Of a stretch of DNA of 64,000 bases, positions 28,735-38,504 are shown piece by piece (position 1 is the stretch's first letter; the number at the start of each line of letters is the position of its first letter). The DNA is taken from assembly GCA_903881665.1 (NCBI GenBank), contig CAIRUC010000125.1, positions 27,975-91,974 on the forward strand, given 5' to 3'. A program made the translations under genes and the position numbers. The notes below the pieces were generated by a model. It saw only the letters and a list, made by a program, of their open reading frames with translations, was not told the DNA's origin and searched no databases. The stretch comes from an uncultured Bacteroidota bacterium (GTDB lineage Bacteria; Bacteroidota; Bacteroidia; AKYH767-A; OLB10).

Positions 28735-29256
28735 CTAATTCTCCCCTCCCCCATCACAAATCACAATCTTCGATAACCACCTTACATTTCTGCTTCCACC
28801 TTTAATGTCTTTTGTAGAGAGTAGTAGTGTTTTGTTGGATGTTTCGCTCGCTTCTTTTCCGTCGATTTCAGTTACGATATATAAATTATTTCCAATTTCG
28901 GTATTGTACACTTCGTTAAACGAAAACACAATTTTATATCCGTCGCTGGCCACAAACAAAAAATAATATTGCCCCAGTTGACGCGAGTATTCATACTGAA
29001 ATGCCACGCTATCCAGAATACTCTTCACTAGCACGCCTTTCACCGCTTTCGCTTTGTCTTCTTTGCGGGGCGTGCAACTTACGTTGATGTCTTGTAGCTC
29101 GATGTTATTATAATTTTTTAAATCTGATAAAGTAATGGCTTTCTCTGCCATTACTTTACCTGTTATCATGAACCCTTTGGTTGAAGCATCGAAAGGGGTT
29201 TGAGCAAATATCGTTGTTGAGAATAGTAGGAAGAGGAAGAAGAATTTGAATTTCAT
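28735..29256 (-). CDS. Secreted molybdopterin-oxidoreductase-like domain protein
   Basis: Signal peptide; ITLSDLKNYNNIELQDINVSCTP...AVKGVLVKSIL resembles the sulfite-oxidase-like fold. Confidence 0.5.
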   Translation of the reverse strand: MKFKFFFLFLLFSTTIFAQTPFDASTKGFMITGKVMAEKAITLSDLKNYNNIELQDINVSCTPRKEDKAKAVKGVLVKSILDSVAFQYEYSRQLGQYYFLFVASDGYKIVFSFNEVYNTEIGNNLYIVTEIDGKEASETSNKTLLLSTKDIKGGSRNVRWLSKIVICDGGGEN

Positions 29257-29461
29257 GGGTGTTTAATTTTGAATTGGGGCGAAGCCCTGCAGTGTGTCGT
29301 ATTGTTTTTGTTTTTTTGATCTGAGTATTGATCGACTCTAGTGCAGAGTATTTTGGATTGGCTGACGCGTTTTGGTCTAACAGTGGTCTATGTTATTGAG
29401 CTTACTGAAATATCGAGTCTTGGTCATCGAGCGAAGTCGAGATGAGTCGAGATGAGGCCCC

Positions 29462-30037
29462 CTAAAAATGAAATCCGATAATTAACAACCCGATGGTTCC
29501 TAAACCGATTTCATATGTTTCATTGTTTGCTGAAGGGTCGAAAGAAGATGGATTGCGGTAGATGAAATAGGTGAAGTTTAAGCGAGGCTCTGTAGAGATC
29601 GATAATCGTTTTGAGAGGAAATACGTAGCACCAATAAACAACCCTGCTCCTACTTTGTAGTTTTGGTTGGGTTGAAAATTTCCTTTAGAATAACTTCCGA
29701 AGAAATCAGTTCCATAATAAACTTTATAGGTATTTGCTTTTAAAATCGACTTGTCGATACCTAAAGATAAATCTATATACCTTCCTTTATCGTTATCGTC
29801 GGACACTGCAAAATTTAATGCAGTGCGAAAACGAAACTTCGGTGATAGTGATCGTCGATAATAAATAGCATACGATTGCACGTCCTTCTTTAGAAACGTG
29901 AGAATACTAGTAACATCAATATCAACTTCATTTTTTGAATAGCGAGCGTCGGTGTGCGTAGAGTCTTGCGCATGTAATGTAGTCACCACAAACAGACAAA
30001 CGATTAGAATCAGCAATTTTCTCATAAGGCTCCCCAA
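29462..30037 (-). CDS. Outer-membrane beta-barrel protein
   Basis: Signal peptide, alternating beta pattern, terminal GLLIIGFHF. Confidence 0.65.
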   Translation of the reverse strand: MGSLMRKLLILIVCLFVVTTLHAQDSTHTDARYSKNEVDIDVTSILTFLKKDVQSYAIYYRRSLSPKFRFRTALNFAVSDDNDKGRYIDLSLGIDKSILKANTYKVYYGTDFFGSYSKGNFQPNQNYKVGAGLFIGATYFLSKRLSISTEPRLNFTYFIYRNPSSFDPSANNETYEIGLGTIGLLIIGFHF

Positions 30038-31116
30038 TATGGCGTCAACATCGCTTTAATATCACTTACTAATGGCGAGTGATAAATGGACGAGTTTTCA
30101 GAAGTTCCATCTTTATAGAATACAAACAACTCATTTCCGTTTCCTACATTCGCAAATCGGAGATCTCCGATTTTAACCGATTGATAAAACACTTCGAAAT
30201 TAATGGTGCTGTTTAACTGCGTAGAAGAAGGATTAATGAACGAATAATAACTGTGTGCATCCCAAGAACCGCTTACCGATAAATCTCCTTTCGTTGCATC
30301 GAAAATCACGTTGTTTAAATCTTGCTTTACATCAAATTGCTCGAAATCGTTGTTTGCAAAGGAAGCTTTTACATTGAATGTTGTTTCGCATCCGGTTAAG
30401 GATTGAAGACTTCCTGTTGCTTTAAATTGTGTTGGTGTTAATTGCGTAACAGTGAAATGATAATTGAATGGTGAGCAGAACATATCGACCACCAAATTTT
30501 GTGGACAAGGAAATCCTGTCGGATTGTATGATCCTTGCAACGCTAAACTGAAAAGTGTATTTTGATTTCGCTTTAAAGTACAATTTAAATTTGTTGGAAG
30601 ATACACCGAATCGTTATTGATAAAATATAAATTGTCGGAGTACTGTGTTAATTGCATTTGACAATCGTTGAAGCTCTGTGCCGGCGACGAAGGGAAGTTA
30701 ATAACGATTTGATTCGAGAGCGCTGTTTTTGTCCACGTTTGTGAACCCTGGTTCCATGTATAAGTACCGTACGATTGTGAGAAATTCAATTTCCATGGAG
30801 TATAAATAGAAGTAAAATCAACCAAGTTGTCGAGTTTATCTCTCAGTGTTTCCATCCATACTTTATTATTTGCAGTACCATTGCTCAATCCCGTGAAGCC
30901 ATAAAATGCCGTTGCTAAATCACCAGAATTCAAAGTTGACATACATTGAGAGATATCTGTCATAGAATTCGACAAAAACAATTTATCCTGTGAAACGGTA
31001 GTTAATTGTGCCGCTGCCGCTGTAGGATCCGATGATTTTTTACATCCGCTATAGATTATCGCAACAGAAATAAAAATAATTGCCGATGCTACATAAATTA
31101 ATTTTCCTTTTTTCAT
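30022..31116 (-). CDS. Lipoprotein, hypothetical
   Basis: IFISVAIIYSGCKKSSDP lipobox; overlaps the downstream OMP gene. Confidence 0.7.
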   Translation of the reverse strand: MKKGKLIYVASAIIFISVAIIYSGCKKSSDPTAAAAQLTTVSQDKLFLSNSMTDISQCMSTLNSGDLATAFYGFTGLSNGTANNKVWMETLRDKLDNLVDFTSIYTPWKLNFSQSYGTYTWNQGSQTWTKTALSNQIVINFPSSPAQSFNDCQMQLTQYSDNLYFINNDSVYLPTNLNCTLKRNQNTLFSLALQGSYNPTGFPCPQNLVVDMFCSPFNYHFTVTQLTPTQFKATGSLQSLTGCETTFNVKASFANNDFEQFDVKQDLNNVIFDATKGDLSVSGSWDAHSYYSFINPSSTQLNSTINFEVFYQSVKIGDLRFANVGNGNELFVFYKDGTSENSSIYHSPLVSDIKAMLTPYWGAL

Positions 31117-31370
31117 GACTTAAGCTTAAGGCGACAAAGATACTATTAAATTGATTTTGATGGGGGCGAAGCGTTTCAATGGGTAAATAGCGGAGTAGAG
31201 ACGAGACGCTGATCCGGCGTTGGCGGAGGTAGATTAAAGGCTAACGCACTTTATATGGCCATTGAGAAAATTATAGGTTATTGATGAATAAAACATATTT
31301 GATCATAATTCTCTGCGTTATCTACGGCCATTTCAAACTCTCTTCTACCGAGGCTTATCCTCCAACCAAT

Positions 31371-31404
31371 AAAAAAGCCCTGCATCTCTTCAATACAGGG
31401 CTTT
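31371..31404 (-). terminator. Rho-independent terminator for the YHYH protein gene
   Basis: On the minus strand AAAGCCCTG...CAGGGCTTTTTT. Confidence 0.85.
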
Positions 31405-31425
31405 CGAAAAATACTTAACAAAATT

Positions 31426-32793
31426 CTATTTCTGCACCACCACTTTCTTCGTTGTTAAAGTTTCGCTCCCGCTGATTTTTACGAGGTAATTTCCGCTATA
31501 AAGTGTGCGAGTGTCGAGGTAGGTGTTGGTCGCTCCTGCCGTAATAGTTGATTGTTGAACCAACTTTCCCGTTTCATCAAATAATTCTACTTTTAAATTT
31601 TCTTTATTTAATCCCATCACTTGTACAGCAATAAAATCATTGGTAGGATTTGGGAAAATAGTTGTTTTGAAGTCGTTTGTATTTATGCTTGTAACGCCTG
31701 TAGTTGGTGTGTAAACTGTTGTTGGCTCTGTTATAGTAGTAACTTTTCTATTAGCATATACTCCGTAGAATGTTGGTCCTACGGCATAAGGATATGCTGA
31801 ATTCCAATTACTATCTACTGTGCAGAAGTAACAATATATTCCATTTGGATACTCAGGTGTTTTGCAGAGTCTTCCGTTATGTGCATCTAAATAATCTAAT
31901 TGACCAGGATGCGCTATAAATTCATAGTCTTCTCTGAAATAACCTAATGGATACGTTGTGTTCACTACTGGCCCTGCGGTTACAGTCGCTCCTGTAGGGC
32001 TCGTTGTTCGTGTAGTGATGTTACGCAGTTGATATCCAGATTTCATGCGCACAATAGCTCCTATTCCGTTTGTATCGGCATAAGCGTAGGCTCCATAGAT
32101 CGGAAATCCATCGTAAGCATATCCGATTAACGGTGAATGTTGCGCGCTGTCGATGGCATATAATCCATCGGCATCATATAAATTACAAATAGTAGATACA
32201 ACATTTAAATCAAGTTTAAATGCAGAAGGGTTTTGATGGTGGTGGTAGTTGCCCATAGCCGGATGTGCTTTCGAGCAATCAAAGCCCGGCCTTTCAGCAG
32301 GCACAGCATCTCTATTCCATGGTAAGTTAGCTAATGGTCCTCCAGGACAAGGAGCATTCCCTGGGCCGCCGCATAATGCGCTTGTGGTGGAATTCCATGC
32401 TACGCCATCGCGATAATCAAATAAAGCCACGCCATTAATGAAAATACCGATGTTACCTCCAGTAGTTGCTGCTGCAGTTCCAGTATTTTGTGTAGGAGCT
32501 AAGGGAATTTTAAAAATAGCATTTTGGTTGGTTGCAACTGAAGGATTATTAAAGAATGGACCTGTAGGATACGCCGGTACTCCTGTTGTATGAACATAAA
32601 CGCCAGTTGTTGAATATTCAACCGTTTGGCAGTTTACTAAAATTCCGTTCGATTGTGCCGTAAAATTTCCGGATATATAATATGTTCCGGTAACAGAATT
32701 GTTTTGCAAAAACGAAGTGATGGCGGGATTTAATTGCGCCATACTTGACAAACCAAATAATAGAAGGGGTAACATTAAGCACTTTTTAAACAT
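31426..32793 (-). CDS. YHYH domain-containing protein with T9SS sorting domain
   Basis: HPAMGNYHHHQNP, YGYDGFPIYG-like motif (IGYAYDGFPIYGAYAY), C-terminal FPNPTNDFIAV...KKVVVQK. Confidence 0.85.
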   Translation of the reverse strand: MFKKCLMLPLLLFGLSSMAQLNPAITSFLQNNSVTGTYYISGNFTAQSNGILVNCQTVEYSTTGVYVHTTGVPAYPTGPFFNNPSVATNQNAIFKIPLAPTQNTGTAAATTGGNIGIFINGVALFDYRDGVAWNSTTSALCGGPGNAPCPGGPLANLPWNRDAVPAERPGFDCSKAHPAMGNYHHHQNPSAFKLDLNVVSTICNLYDADGLYAIDSAQHSPLIGYAYDGFPIYGAYAYADTNGIGAIVRMKSGYQLRNITTRTTSPTGATVTAGPVVNTTYPLGYFREDYEFIAHPGQLDYLDAHNGRLCKTPEYPNGIYCYFCTVDSNWNSAYPYAVGPTFYGVYANRKVTTITEPTTVYTPTTGVTSINTNDFKTTIFPNPTNDFIAVQVMGLNKENLKVELFDETGKLVQQSTITAGATNTYLDTRTLYSGNYLVKISGSETLTTKKVVVQK

Positions 32794-32844
32794 AATAAAT
32801 AGTTTTTAGGGTGAGGTTTAGTGGAATTAGACGACGACATCTAT

Positions 32845-33879
32845 TTAATCCTTCGATGAATTTAGGAATAATTCTTTAGGATAAAAGAACTTTGAATTAA
32901 ATAAAAATGTTTTATCGGTAAGCGATAGTAGAAATGCGGTGAGATCCACTTTTTCATTCGGAGAAAGTACGATGGGGGTTTTTAGTTCATCAGCAAGTGT
33001 TTTGCTTTTTTGAATACCTGAAGTATAATGATTCAACACATCTGCCATTCTTTTCATTCGTCCGTCGTGCATATAAGGATATGAAAATTCAATGTTGCGT
33101 AGTGTTGGCACTTTAAATTTAAGCGAGTCTTTCGCATTATTAGTTACACGATAACGACCATAGTCATTCAAGGTAGTATCAACGGATAGTCCGTTATTCA
33201 TGAATGAATCGTTTGTAAACAATGGTTCTTTGTGGCAAGACGAACAGTTTTTCTTAAATAATAAATATCCGTTGTTCTCTTGCGCAGTATACAATACTTC
33301 TTTACGCATCACGCTATCGTACTTCGAATTTGCAGAGATAAGCGTTAGCATAAATTGGGAAATGGCTTTTAAGGTGTTTTCTCCCGTAATGTTAGAGTCG
33401 CCGAAGGCTGCATAAAACAATTGCGGATAAATAAAAGTATGTTGCATTTTAGACGCCACTTGAACGATATTTTCGTCCATCTCTACAGGATTGCTTATTG
33501 GCGCCAAAGCTTGCACGTCGAGGTGATTAACGGCTCCATCGCGCATGAACAATTTCTGCCATGCTAAATTCATTAGAGCAGGAGCGTTTCGAAATCCAAT
33601 TTTATCTTCAATTCCATGACTTAAGGCATGATCGATATGTGTGAAGGCCGAAAACTGAGAGTGACAACTCGCGCACGAAATCATATTATTGCGCGAAAGT
33701 ATAGGATCATAAAATAAAGCTCGTCCTAATTGGATTTTGGGTGATGTTAACGCGTTTTTTGAGAAATCATAACTCGGCTTTGGGAAATTCGATGGAACTT
33801 GAAATAAATAATCATTACTTGATTGAAAGGCAAGCATAAATAACAGTAAAACATACAGAATAAGAATTCGCAATTTCAT
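32845..33879 (-). CDS. Di-haem cytochrome c peroxidase / MauG / MbnH family protein
   Basis: Two CxxCH motifs (CASCH, CSSCH), LGRALFYDPILSRNNMISCASCH. Confidence 0.92.
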   Translation of the reverse strand: MKLRILILYVLLLFMLAFQSSNDYLFQVPSNFPKPSYDFSKNALTSPKIQLGRALFYDPILSRNNMISCASCHSQFSAFTHIDHALSHGIEDKIGFRNAPALMNLAWQKLFMRDGAVNHLDVQALAPISNPVEMDENIVQVASKMQHTFIYPQLFYAAFGDSNITGENTLKAISQFMLTLISANSKYDSVMRKEVLYTAQENNGYLLFKKNCSSCHKEPLFTNDSFMNNGLSVDTTLNDYGRYRVTNNAKDSLKFKVPTLRNIEFSYPYMHDGRMKRMADVLNHYTSGIQKSKTLADELKTPIVLSPNEKVDLTAFLLSLTDKTFLFNSKFFYPKELFLNSSKD

Positions 33880-34574
33880 TATTGGTTACAGCTAAAAGAT
33901 TGGGCTACAATTTTAGAAAGTTTAATTGCTTCCTTGCATGGCGACATAATATGATTTTGTGTTGTTAAATCGATGTTATTAAAAATGTTATCGGCATCAA
34001 GAACAAGTTTGATATCACGTAGGTTCTTTACGTTGAACGTTATTGTTTGCAAAGAATTATTAGGCGATGCATATCCGCCGAGATGAAATTGAACTTCGTG
34101 ATTTCTAGTATTGCTTTTATTACTTCTTCCTTCTAACTTAAAATTGACATAACCACTTTGCCAAGTCCAGTACATGCCGTTGGTTGGATCTAAAGCTCCT
34201 CCCAATGCACCACTTACGTTCGTGATACTATCTATACCAAGATTAAATACTACTTTGTTGTATGTAGTATTTTCACTGTTCTCCATTATAAAATGATGGG
34301 TTGTTGGAATAGCCTCATCGAATAAATGAAAACTATTATGTTCTTGAAAAACAAGGGTATCATTCTTGTAAAAGCGAAAATTAGAAAGATAAAACTTCAG
34401 CACATCAATCTGAAAACTAGTATTTTCATTCATTTGGCCCGTAGTATCGGAAAGAATAAGTTCATTATTAGAAATGTTCAGATTAATACTTACTTTAATT
34501 CGATCGGATTGTGCCGATGAAAAAAGCGCTCTGCTTAACAATAAAAAAACAATAAGGCCCTTAATGCTTCTCAT
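33879..34574 (-). CDS. MbnP family protein
   Basis: LKFYLSNFRFYKND, NLGIDS, GALDPTNGMYWTWQSGYVNFKLEG. Confidence 0.85.
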   Translation of the reverse strand: MRSIKGLIVFLLLSRALFSSAQSDRIKVSINLNISNNELILSDTTGQMNENTSFQIDVLKFYLSNFRFYKNDTLVFQEHNSFHLFDEAIPTTHHFIMENSENTTYNKVVFNLGIDSITNVSGALGGALDPTNGMYWTWQSGYVNFKLEGRSNKSNTRNHEVQFHLGGYASPNNSLQTITFNVKNLRDIKLVLDADNIFNNIDLTTQNHIMSPCKEAIKLSKIVAQSFSCNQ

Positions 34575-35019
34575 TTCTTAATGGGCGCGGTCCAAATAAT
34601 TTAGCAAGATCGTTGGTTAATTTATAAAAATCAGTTAGCTGATCGGGTTTGCACATTTTTTTAATATCACTAAAATGTTTGTAATGTATTACCTCAATAT
34701 GTTCATGCTCTTTACCAAGTTCTACTATCAGAGAATCGGCTAAAGAGGTATTGTTGTCTGATTGCAAACAAGAATACAGCTGCTCCTTCAAGGACTTGAT
34801 TTTATTTTCAGAAACATTAATGTTTCCTCTATGCCACTTTATCAACTTATCAAATTCTTCTTTTTGATTGGCGTCAAAATGTAGTTTTTCTGTGAAAACT
34901 TCTCTTGGGTCTCTTTCCTTAATTCTTTGTGGATTATGCGCTATGAAGAACCATATTAAAAATAAGTTCAGGCACAATAATAAGATAGACAATACGCCAT
35001 ATAATTTTACCTTATTCAT
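34561..35019 (-). CDS. CpxP/Spy-like periplasmic protein
   Basis: Single N-terminal TM followed by a helical domain; sits between putative anti-sigma and MbnP genes. Confidence 0.55.
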   Translation of the reverse strand: MNKVKLYGVLSILLLCLNLFLIWFFIAHNPQRIKERDPREVFTEKLHFDANQKEEFDKLIKWHRGNINVSENKIKSLKEQLYSCLQSDNNTSLADSLIVELGKEHEHIEVIHYKHFSDIKKMCKPDQLTDFYKLTNDLAKLFGPRPLRNEKH

Positions 35020-35270
35020 TTGTATATAGTGTTATCAGATGTTAAATGCATTAAATTAGCGTACGATTCTAGGCTGTTGTCTGATTTAGAATAATTAATG
35101 AATGTAGCTAAATTTAAACAAAGAATTGCAATTAAAGAAAGGCTAATAACTTTAATTTGCAGACTAGAAATCATTCCAGTGTTGTCATTAGAAATGCGTT
35201 GCTTTATTCGTGTAAACAGAAAGGGGGAAACTTCTACCTTGTGAATGTTTTCCAGATTTTCGAAATTCAT
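35016..35270 (-). CDS. Small single-TM protein, putative anti-sigma factor
   Basis: 84 aa, TM segment, immediately downstream of ECF sigma; 4-bp overlap with the next gene. Confidence 0.55.
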   Translation of the reverse strand: MNFENLENIHKVEVSPFLFTRIKQRISNDNTGMISSLQIKVISLSLIAILCLNLATFINYSKSDNSLESYANLMHLTSDNTIYK

Positions 35271-35307
35271 GCTTTGGGGTTATAATTATTAGACGACATA
35301 CTTTTTT

Positions 35308-35829
35308 TTATCCTTCGGTGTTCTTAATTTTTATTGCAAGGCCCGTTTTTGCCCTTTGAATTAATGATTCGACAGCCTTAAGACTCATGTTCATTATTTG
35401 AGCTACTTCCGCTTGCGGTAATTGCTCTATTTTATGCAGAATCAATGCTGTTTTCTGCTTCTCGGGTAATCGGTTTATATGTCCAAACAAAATTTTAAGC
35501 GCCTCCTTATCTTCCATTTGGACGCCAGGATGATTAAACTCCGTTGGTGTATTTATTTCATTGGTAAAATCATCTGAAAAAAAGCCTGCAATAAAGCCAA
35601 ATCGTTTCTTTCTTTTCTTCGCTTTAATAAAATCGAGACTTTTATTTATCGTGATCTGATAAACCCAAGTAGAGATCGCAGCTTCTTCCCTAAAAGTACT
35701 TAGTGCATAAAACACAGAAACAAAAACATCTTGGGTAATTTCCTCAGCATCTTCTATGTTTTGCACATATTGTAGGGCCAAGTTGTAGACCATGTTTTTA
35801 TATCTAATATAAAGTTCTTCTAAATTCAA
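35308..35829 (-). CDS. RNA polymerase sigma-70 factor, ECF subfamily
   Basis: NLALQYVQNIEDAEEITQDVFVSVF region 2 and LPEKQKTALILHKIEQLPQAEVAQIMNMSLKAVESLIQRAK region 4. Confidence 0.95.
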   Translation of the reverse strand: MNLEELYIRYKNMVYNLALQYVQNIEDAEEITQDVFVSVFYALSTFREEAAISTWVYQITINKSLDFIKAKKRKKRFGFIAGFFSDDFTNEINTPTEFNHPGVQMEDKEALKILFGHINRLPEKQKTALILHKIEQLPQAEVAQIMNMSLKAVESLIQRAKTGLAIKIKNTEG

Positions 35830-36080
35830 TTAGGGTTAATTATTGTATGTTGATACGAAATTACTAAAATACTACCGTACAAAAATACAATCTATACTAA
35901 TCCAATAAAACAAAGTAGTTGCTAGTTGTGGTGAATTAAGCGTTTTAATAGGAGAAAAATTAGCATATCCGTTTTCATCTAACTAATAACTATTGGCCTA
36001 GTTGTTTCAAAATTAATGCGAAACCAAGAAAGAAAAAAGTTTCGCTTGTAGGTATTCAGAAAGTATTTTCGACCTGGCCT

Positions 36081-36380
36081 TTATTTTATAAACCGAAAGG
36101 CTATTAACGTAATTATAATGAATAATCCCAAGAGTGCTGACAAGAAAAATTGATTGGCATATTTTTCAAGCTTTTTTTCTAACGTCTTATTTTCTGTTCG
36201 TATTGAAACGAAAGAAAGTAAACAAGAAAATATTAAAAGAATAGCAATAACGGCTGTTAACTCATCAACAATACTAGCTTCAGAGAAGTTGGCAATATGA
36301 AAGGAGGTAATTACAAAAAGGCAGAAACCTAGCAAATTTGTACTGGAATTAAGAATATACTGAGATGTTTTATTGGACAT
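36081..36380 (-). CDS. Small multi-TM hypothetical protein
   Basis: 99 aa, three hydrophobic segments. Confidence 0.55.
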   Translation of the reverse strand: MSNKTSQYILNSSTNLLGFCLFVITSFHIANFSEASIVDELTAVIAILLIFSCLLSFVSIRTENKTLEKKLEKYANQFFLSALLGLFIIITLIAFRFIK

Positions 36381-36524
36381 AAAGCTATTTATGTTACTAT
36401 TAAAAGAGTTAGAGGGTGCTTTCTATAACTTGTTTCAATTTGTACTAACAAGTGCACGTCCCTGTGATAAATAATGTTAGAACTCTTGTTCATGAAAACT
36501 ATTTTTAAACAAACGCACTAGTTT

Positions 36525-37952
36525 TTAATCTTTCTTAAAAGTACGACTACTTCCTTTTTCGCCATTGCTTATATTTAAAATATAATTTCCTTTCGCAAAT
36601 GATTGAATGGCTACTGTACGGTTTTGTTTTCCTGCTTTACTAACGTTAAGTATATCCCCAAAAACGATTTTTCCTGCTGCATCTATAATTGTTAGTGAAA
36701 TTTTTTCTGTCGCTTTAGTAGTGAAGCGTACATTTATAATTTCGGTAGCGGGGTTTGGATAAAGTGCTTCTAAAAGGTATGCATCAGTGTTTAGTTCTGT
36801 TATTCCCGTTGTAGGTGCTGTTACAAAAGTATATTTAGGACTCCAAGGCCCTAATGCTGTTCCATCGGTGCTACGCATTCTCCAATAGTAACGTGTATTG
36901 TTGAACAATCCACTAATAAGCTGAGATGTTCCTGTTACACTTGTTAGGTTTTGTATTAGATATACGCCACTGAAAGAGGTTGCTGTAGCAACTTGAAACT
37001 GGTATGCCGCTGCGCCGTTACTAGCATCCCATAGGAAGTTTACGGGAAGTGTAATTAGAGTCGCTGAATCTGGAGGGAAAACAAGATTCGGCGACCCTGA
37101 TATAGTCGTAAAATTAGTAACAACAGAATTTAAACTTTCGTGACCGCCATTATTCGATCTTACTCTCCAAAAATACTTTGTATAACCAATAAATACTGGC
37201 GATTGAATATACGTTAATGCTGTTCGTTTGGAATAATAAATAGTGCTAAACAAAGAGTCGGTGCTAAATTCAACTGTATATAAAATAGCTTCGGGCACCG
37301 AAGACCACTGATAGGATTGTGTAGGCAAAATTCCAGTAGCATTATTAATTGGAAGCGTAGTAGATGGAGCATTAGGAATTGAATCATTTACTCCGATATA
37401 AGTCACAAACATTTCGATTTTTTGTAGCGGCACATCGTTTATATCACGAGGCGATGCAACAATTGTGTCTACCACATCCATTCCTGATGTTACACGACCA
37501 AAAACAGTATATTGACCATCTAAGAAAGTAGCATTCGCCACGCAAACATAAAACTGAGAATTAGCGCTATTCGTATCTACATCGCGAGCGGCGCCTATAA
37601 TACTCCTTAGATGTCGCACAGGACTAAATTCAGCATTCACCGTTGGTTGGTTCGGGGTTCCTTGTCCCCATGTAGAAATGGGCCCACTAATCGTATTGGG
37701 ATCTCCCCCTTGAATAACAAACCCAGGAACTATGCGATGAAATGCGGTACTATCGAATGCTAATGCACTTGCAAGACTATCAAAATTATGTACGTGATTG
37801 GGTGCAATTAAGGGAAACAGTTCAATATTGAATGTACCAAGATAATTACCTGCACGTTTCGTTAAAATTTGATACCGTGGCTTATCGATGCCTTGAGCGA
37901 CTACAGAAAGTCCTGCTAAAAGGAGGACCATTATTGAGAGTAACTTTTTCAT
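36525..37952 (-). CDS. Secreted cyclophilin-type peptidylprolyl isomerase with FnIII-like domains and T9SS CTD
   Basis: FHRIVPGFVIQGGDP, NSQFYVCVANATFLDGQYTVFGRV; C-terminal YPNPATEIINVRF. Confidence 0.9.
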   Translation of the reverse strand: MKKLLSIMVLLLAGLSVVAQGIDKPRYQILTKRAGNYLGTFNIELFPLIAPNHVHNFDSLASALAFDSTAFHRIVPGFVIQGGDPNTISGPISTWGQGTPNQPTVNAEFSPVRHLRSIIGAARDVDTNSANSQFYVCVANATFLDGQYTVFGRVTSGMDVVDTIVASPRDINDVPLQKIEMFVTYIGVNDSIPNAPSTTLPINNATGILPTQSYQWSSVPEAILYTVEFSTDSLFSTIYYSKRTALTYIQSPVFIGYTKYFWRVRSNNGGHESLNSVVTNFTTISGSPNLVFPPDSATLITLPVNFLWDASNGAAAYQFQVATATSFSGVYLIQNLTSVTGTSQLISGLFNNTRYYWRMRSTDGTALGPWSPKYTFVTAPTTGITELNTDAYLLEALYPNPATEIINVRFTTKATEKISLTIIDAAGKIVFGDILNVSKAGKQNRTVAIQSFAKGNYILNISNGEKGSSRTFKKD

Positions 37953-38081
37953 AACAGGATGAAGGTACTAAAAATTATAATGAGGCAATAAAACGTATTT
38001 GATTGATGACAATATTCGGAAGATATCCCTATTCGCCCTTTACTTCGATTATGCCTAGAGATAACGATCTATTCATCAGGT

Positions 38082-38470
38082 CTAATACAAGATGCATAAA
38101 ATCCGTTTAATATCAATAATTTCTCGGTTCTCCTTTTTTTCATCCCGATTCATTTCACGAACGGTAAAATCTGTATGTCCGACTATTTCTGCTTTAAACT
38201 TCTTCGGTAAATTTTCAAGAAGCAGTTTTATATCCTTCTTGTTTTTTCAGCAGAAAACATGTTATCTGCAAGCTCTAAAACAGAATTGGTAATGGTTTTA
38301 TTTACAGCTTGGAAATCTTCTAAAAAATTCTAATGATACTCCTTTTAATAAAGGAGTAAAAAGAGAGGAAACAGTTACTCTCGCTTCTTTAAAATCAGGT
38401 TGTCCTAATAAAATTTATTTATCAATAGTGATTACCGCTTTACTTTTTTCATTACTTAAATATAATGCTT
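38082..38470 (-). pseudogene. Decayed protein-coding remnant with an in-frame stop and frameshifts
   Basis: Reverse-strand fragments ALYLSNEKSKAVITIDK*ILLGQPDFKEARVTVSSLFTPLLKGVSLEF / EDFQAVNKTITNSVLELADNMFSAEKT / LLLENLPKKFKAEIVGHTDFTVREMNRDEKKENREIIDIKRILCILY* lie collinearly in different frames. Confidence 0.65.
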
Positions 38471-38504
38471 TTTATTCAAGTATGCTATTAGGACACTCCA
38501 AATT

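Noticed and set aside
31161-31180. GGGGGCGAAGC-type sequence resembling the 29278 GGGCGAAGCCC hairpin
   Set aside because: Short and common in AT-rich Bacteroidota intergenic DNA; not enough to call a repeat family from two sites
38092-38292. 66-aa plus ORF
   Set aside because: Antisense to the collinear minus-strand pseudogene fragments, which explain the sequence better
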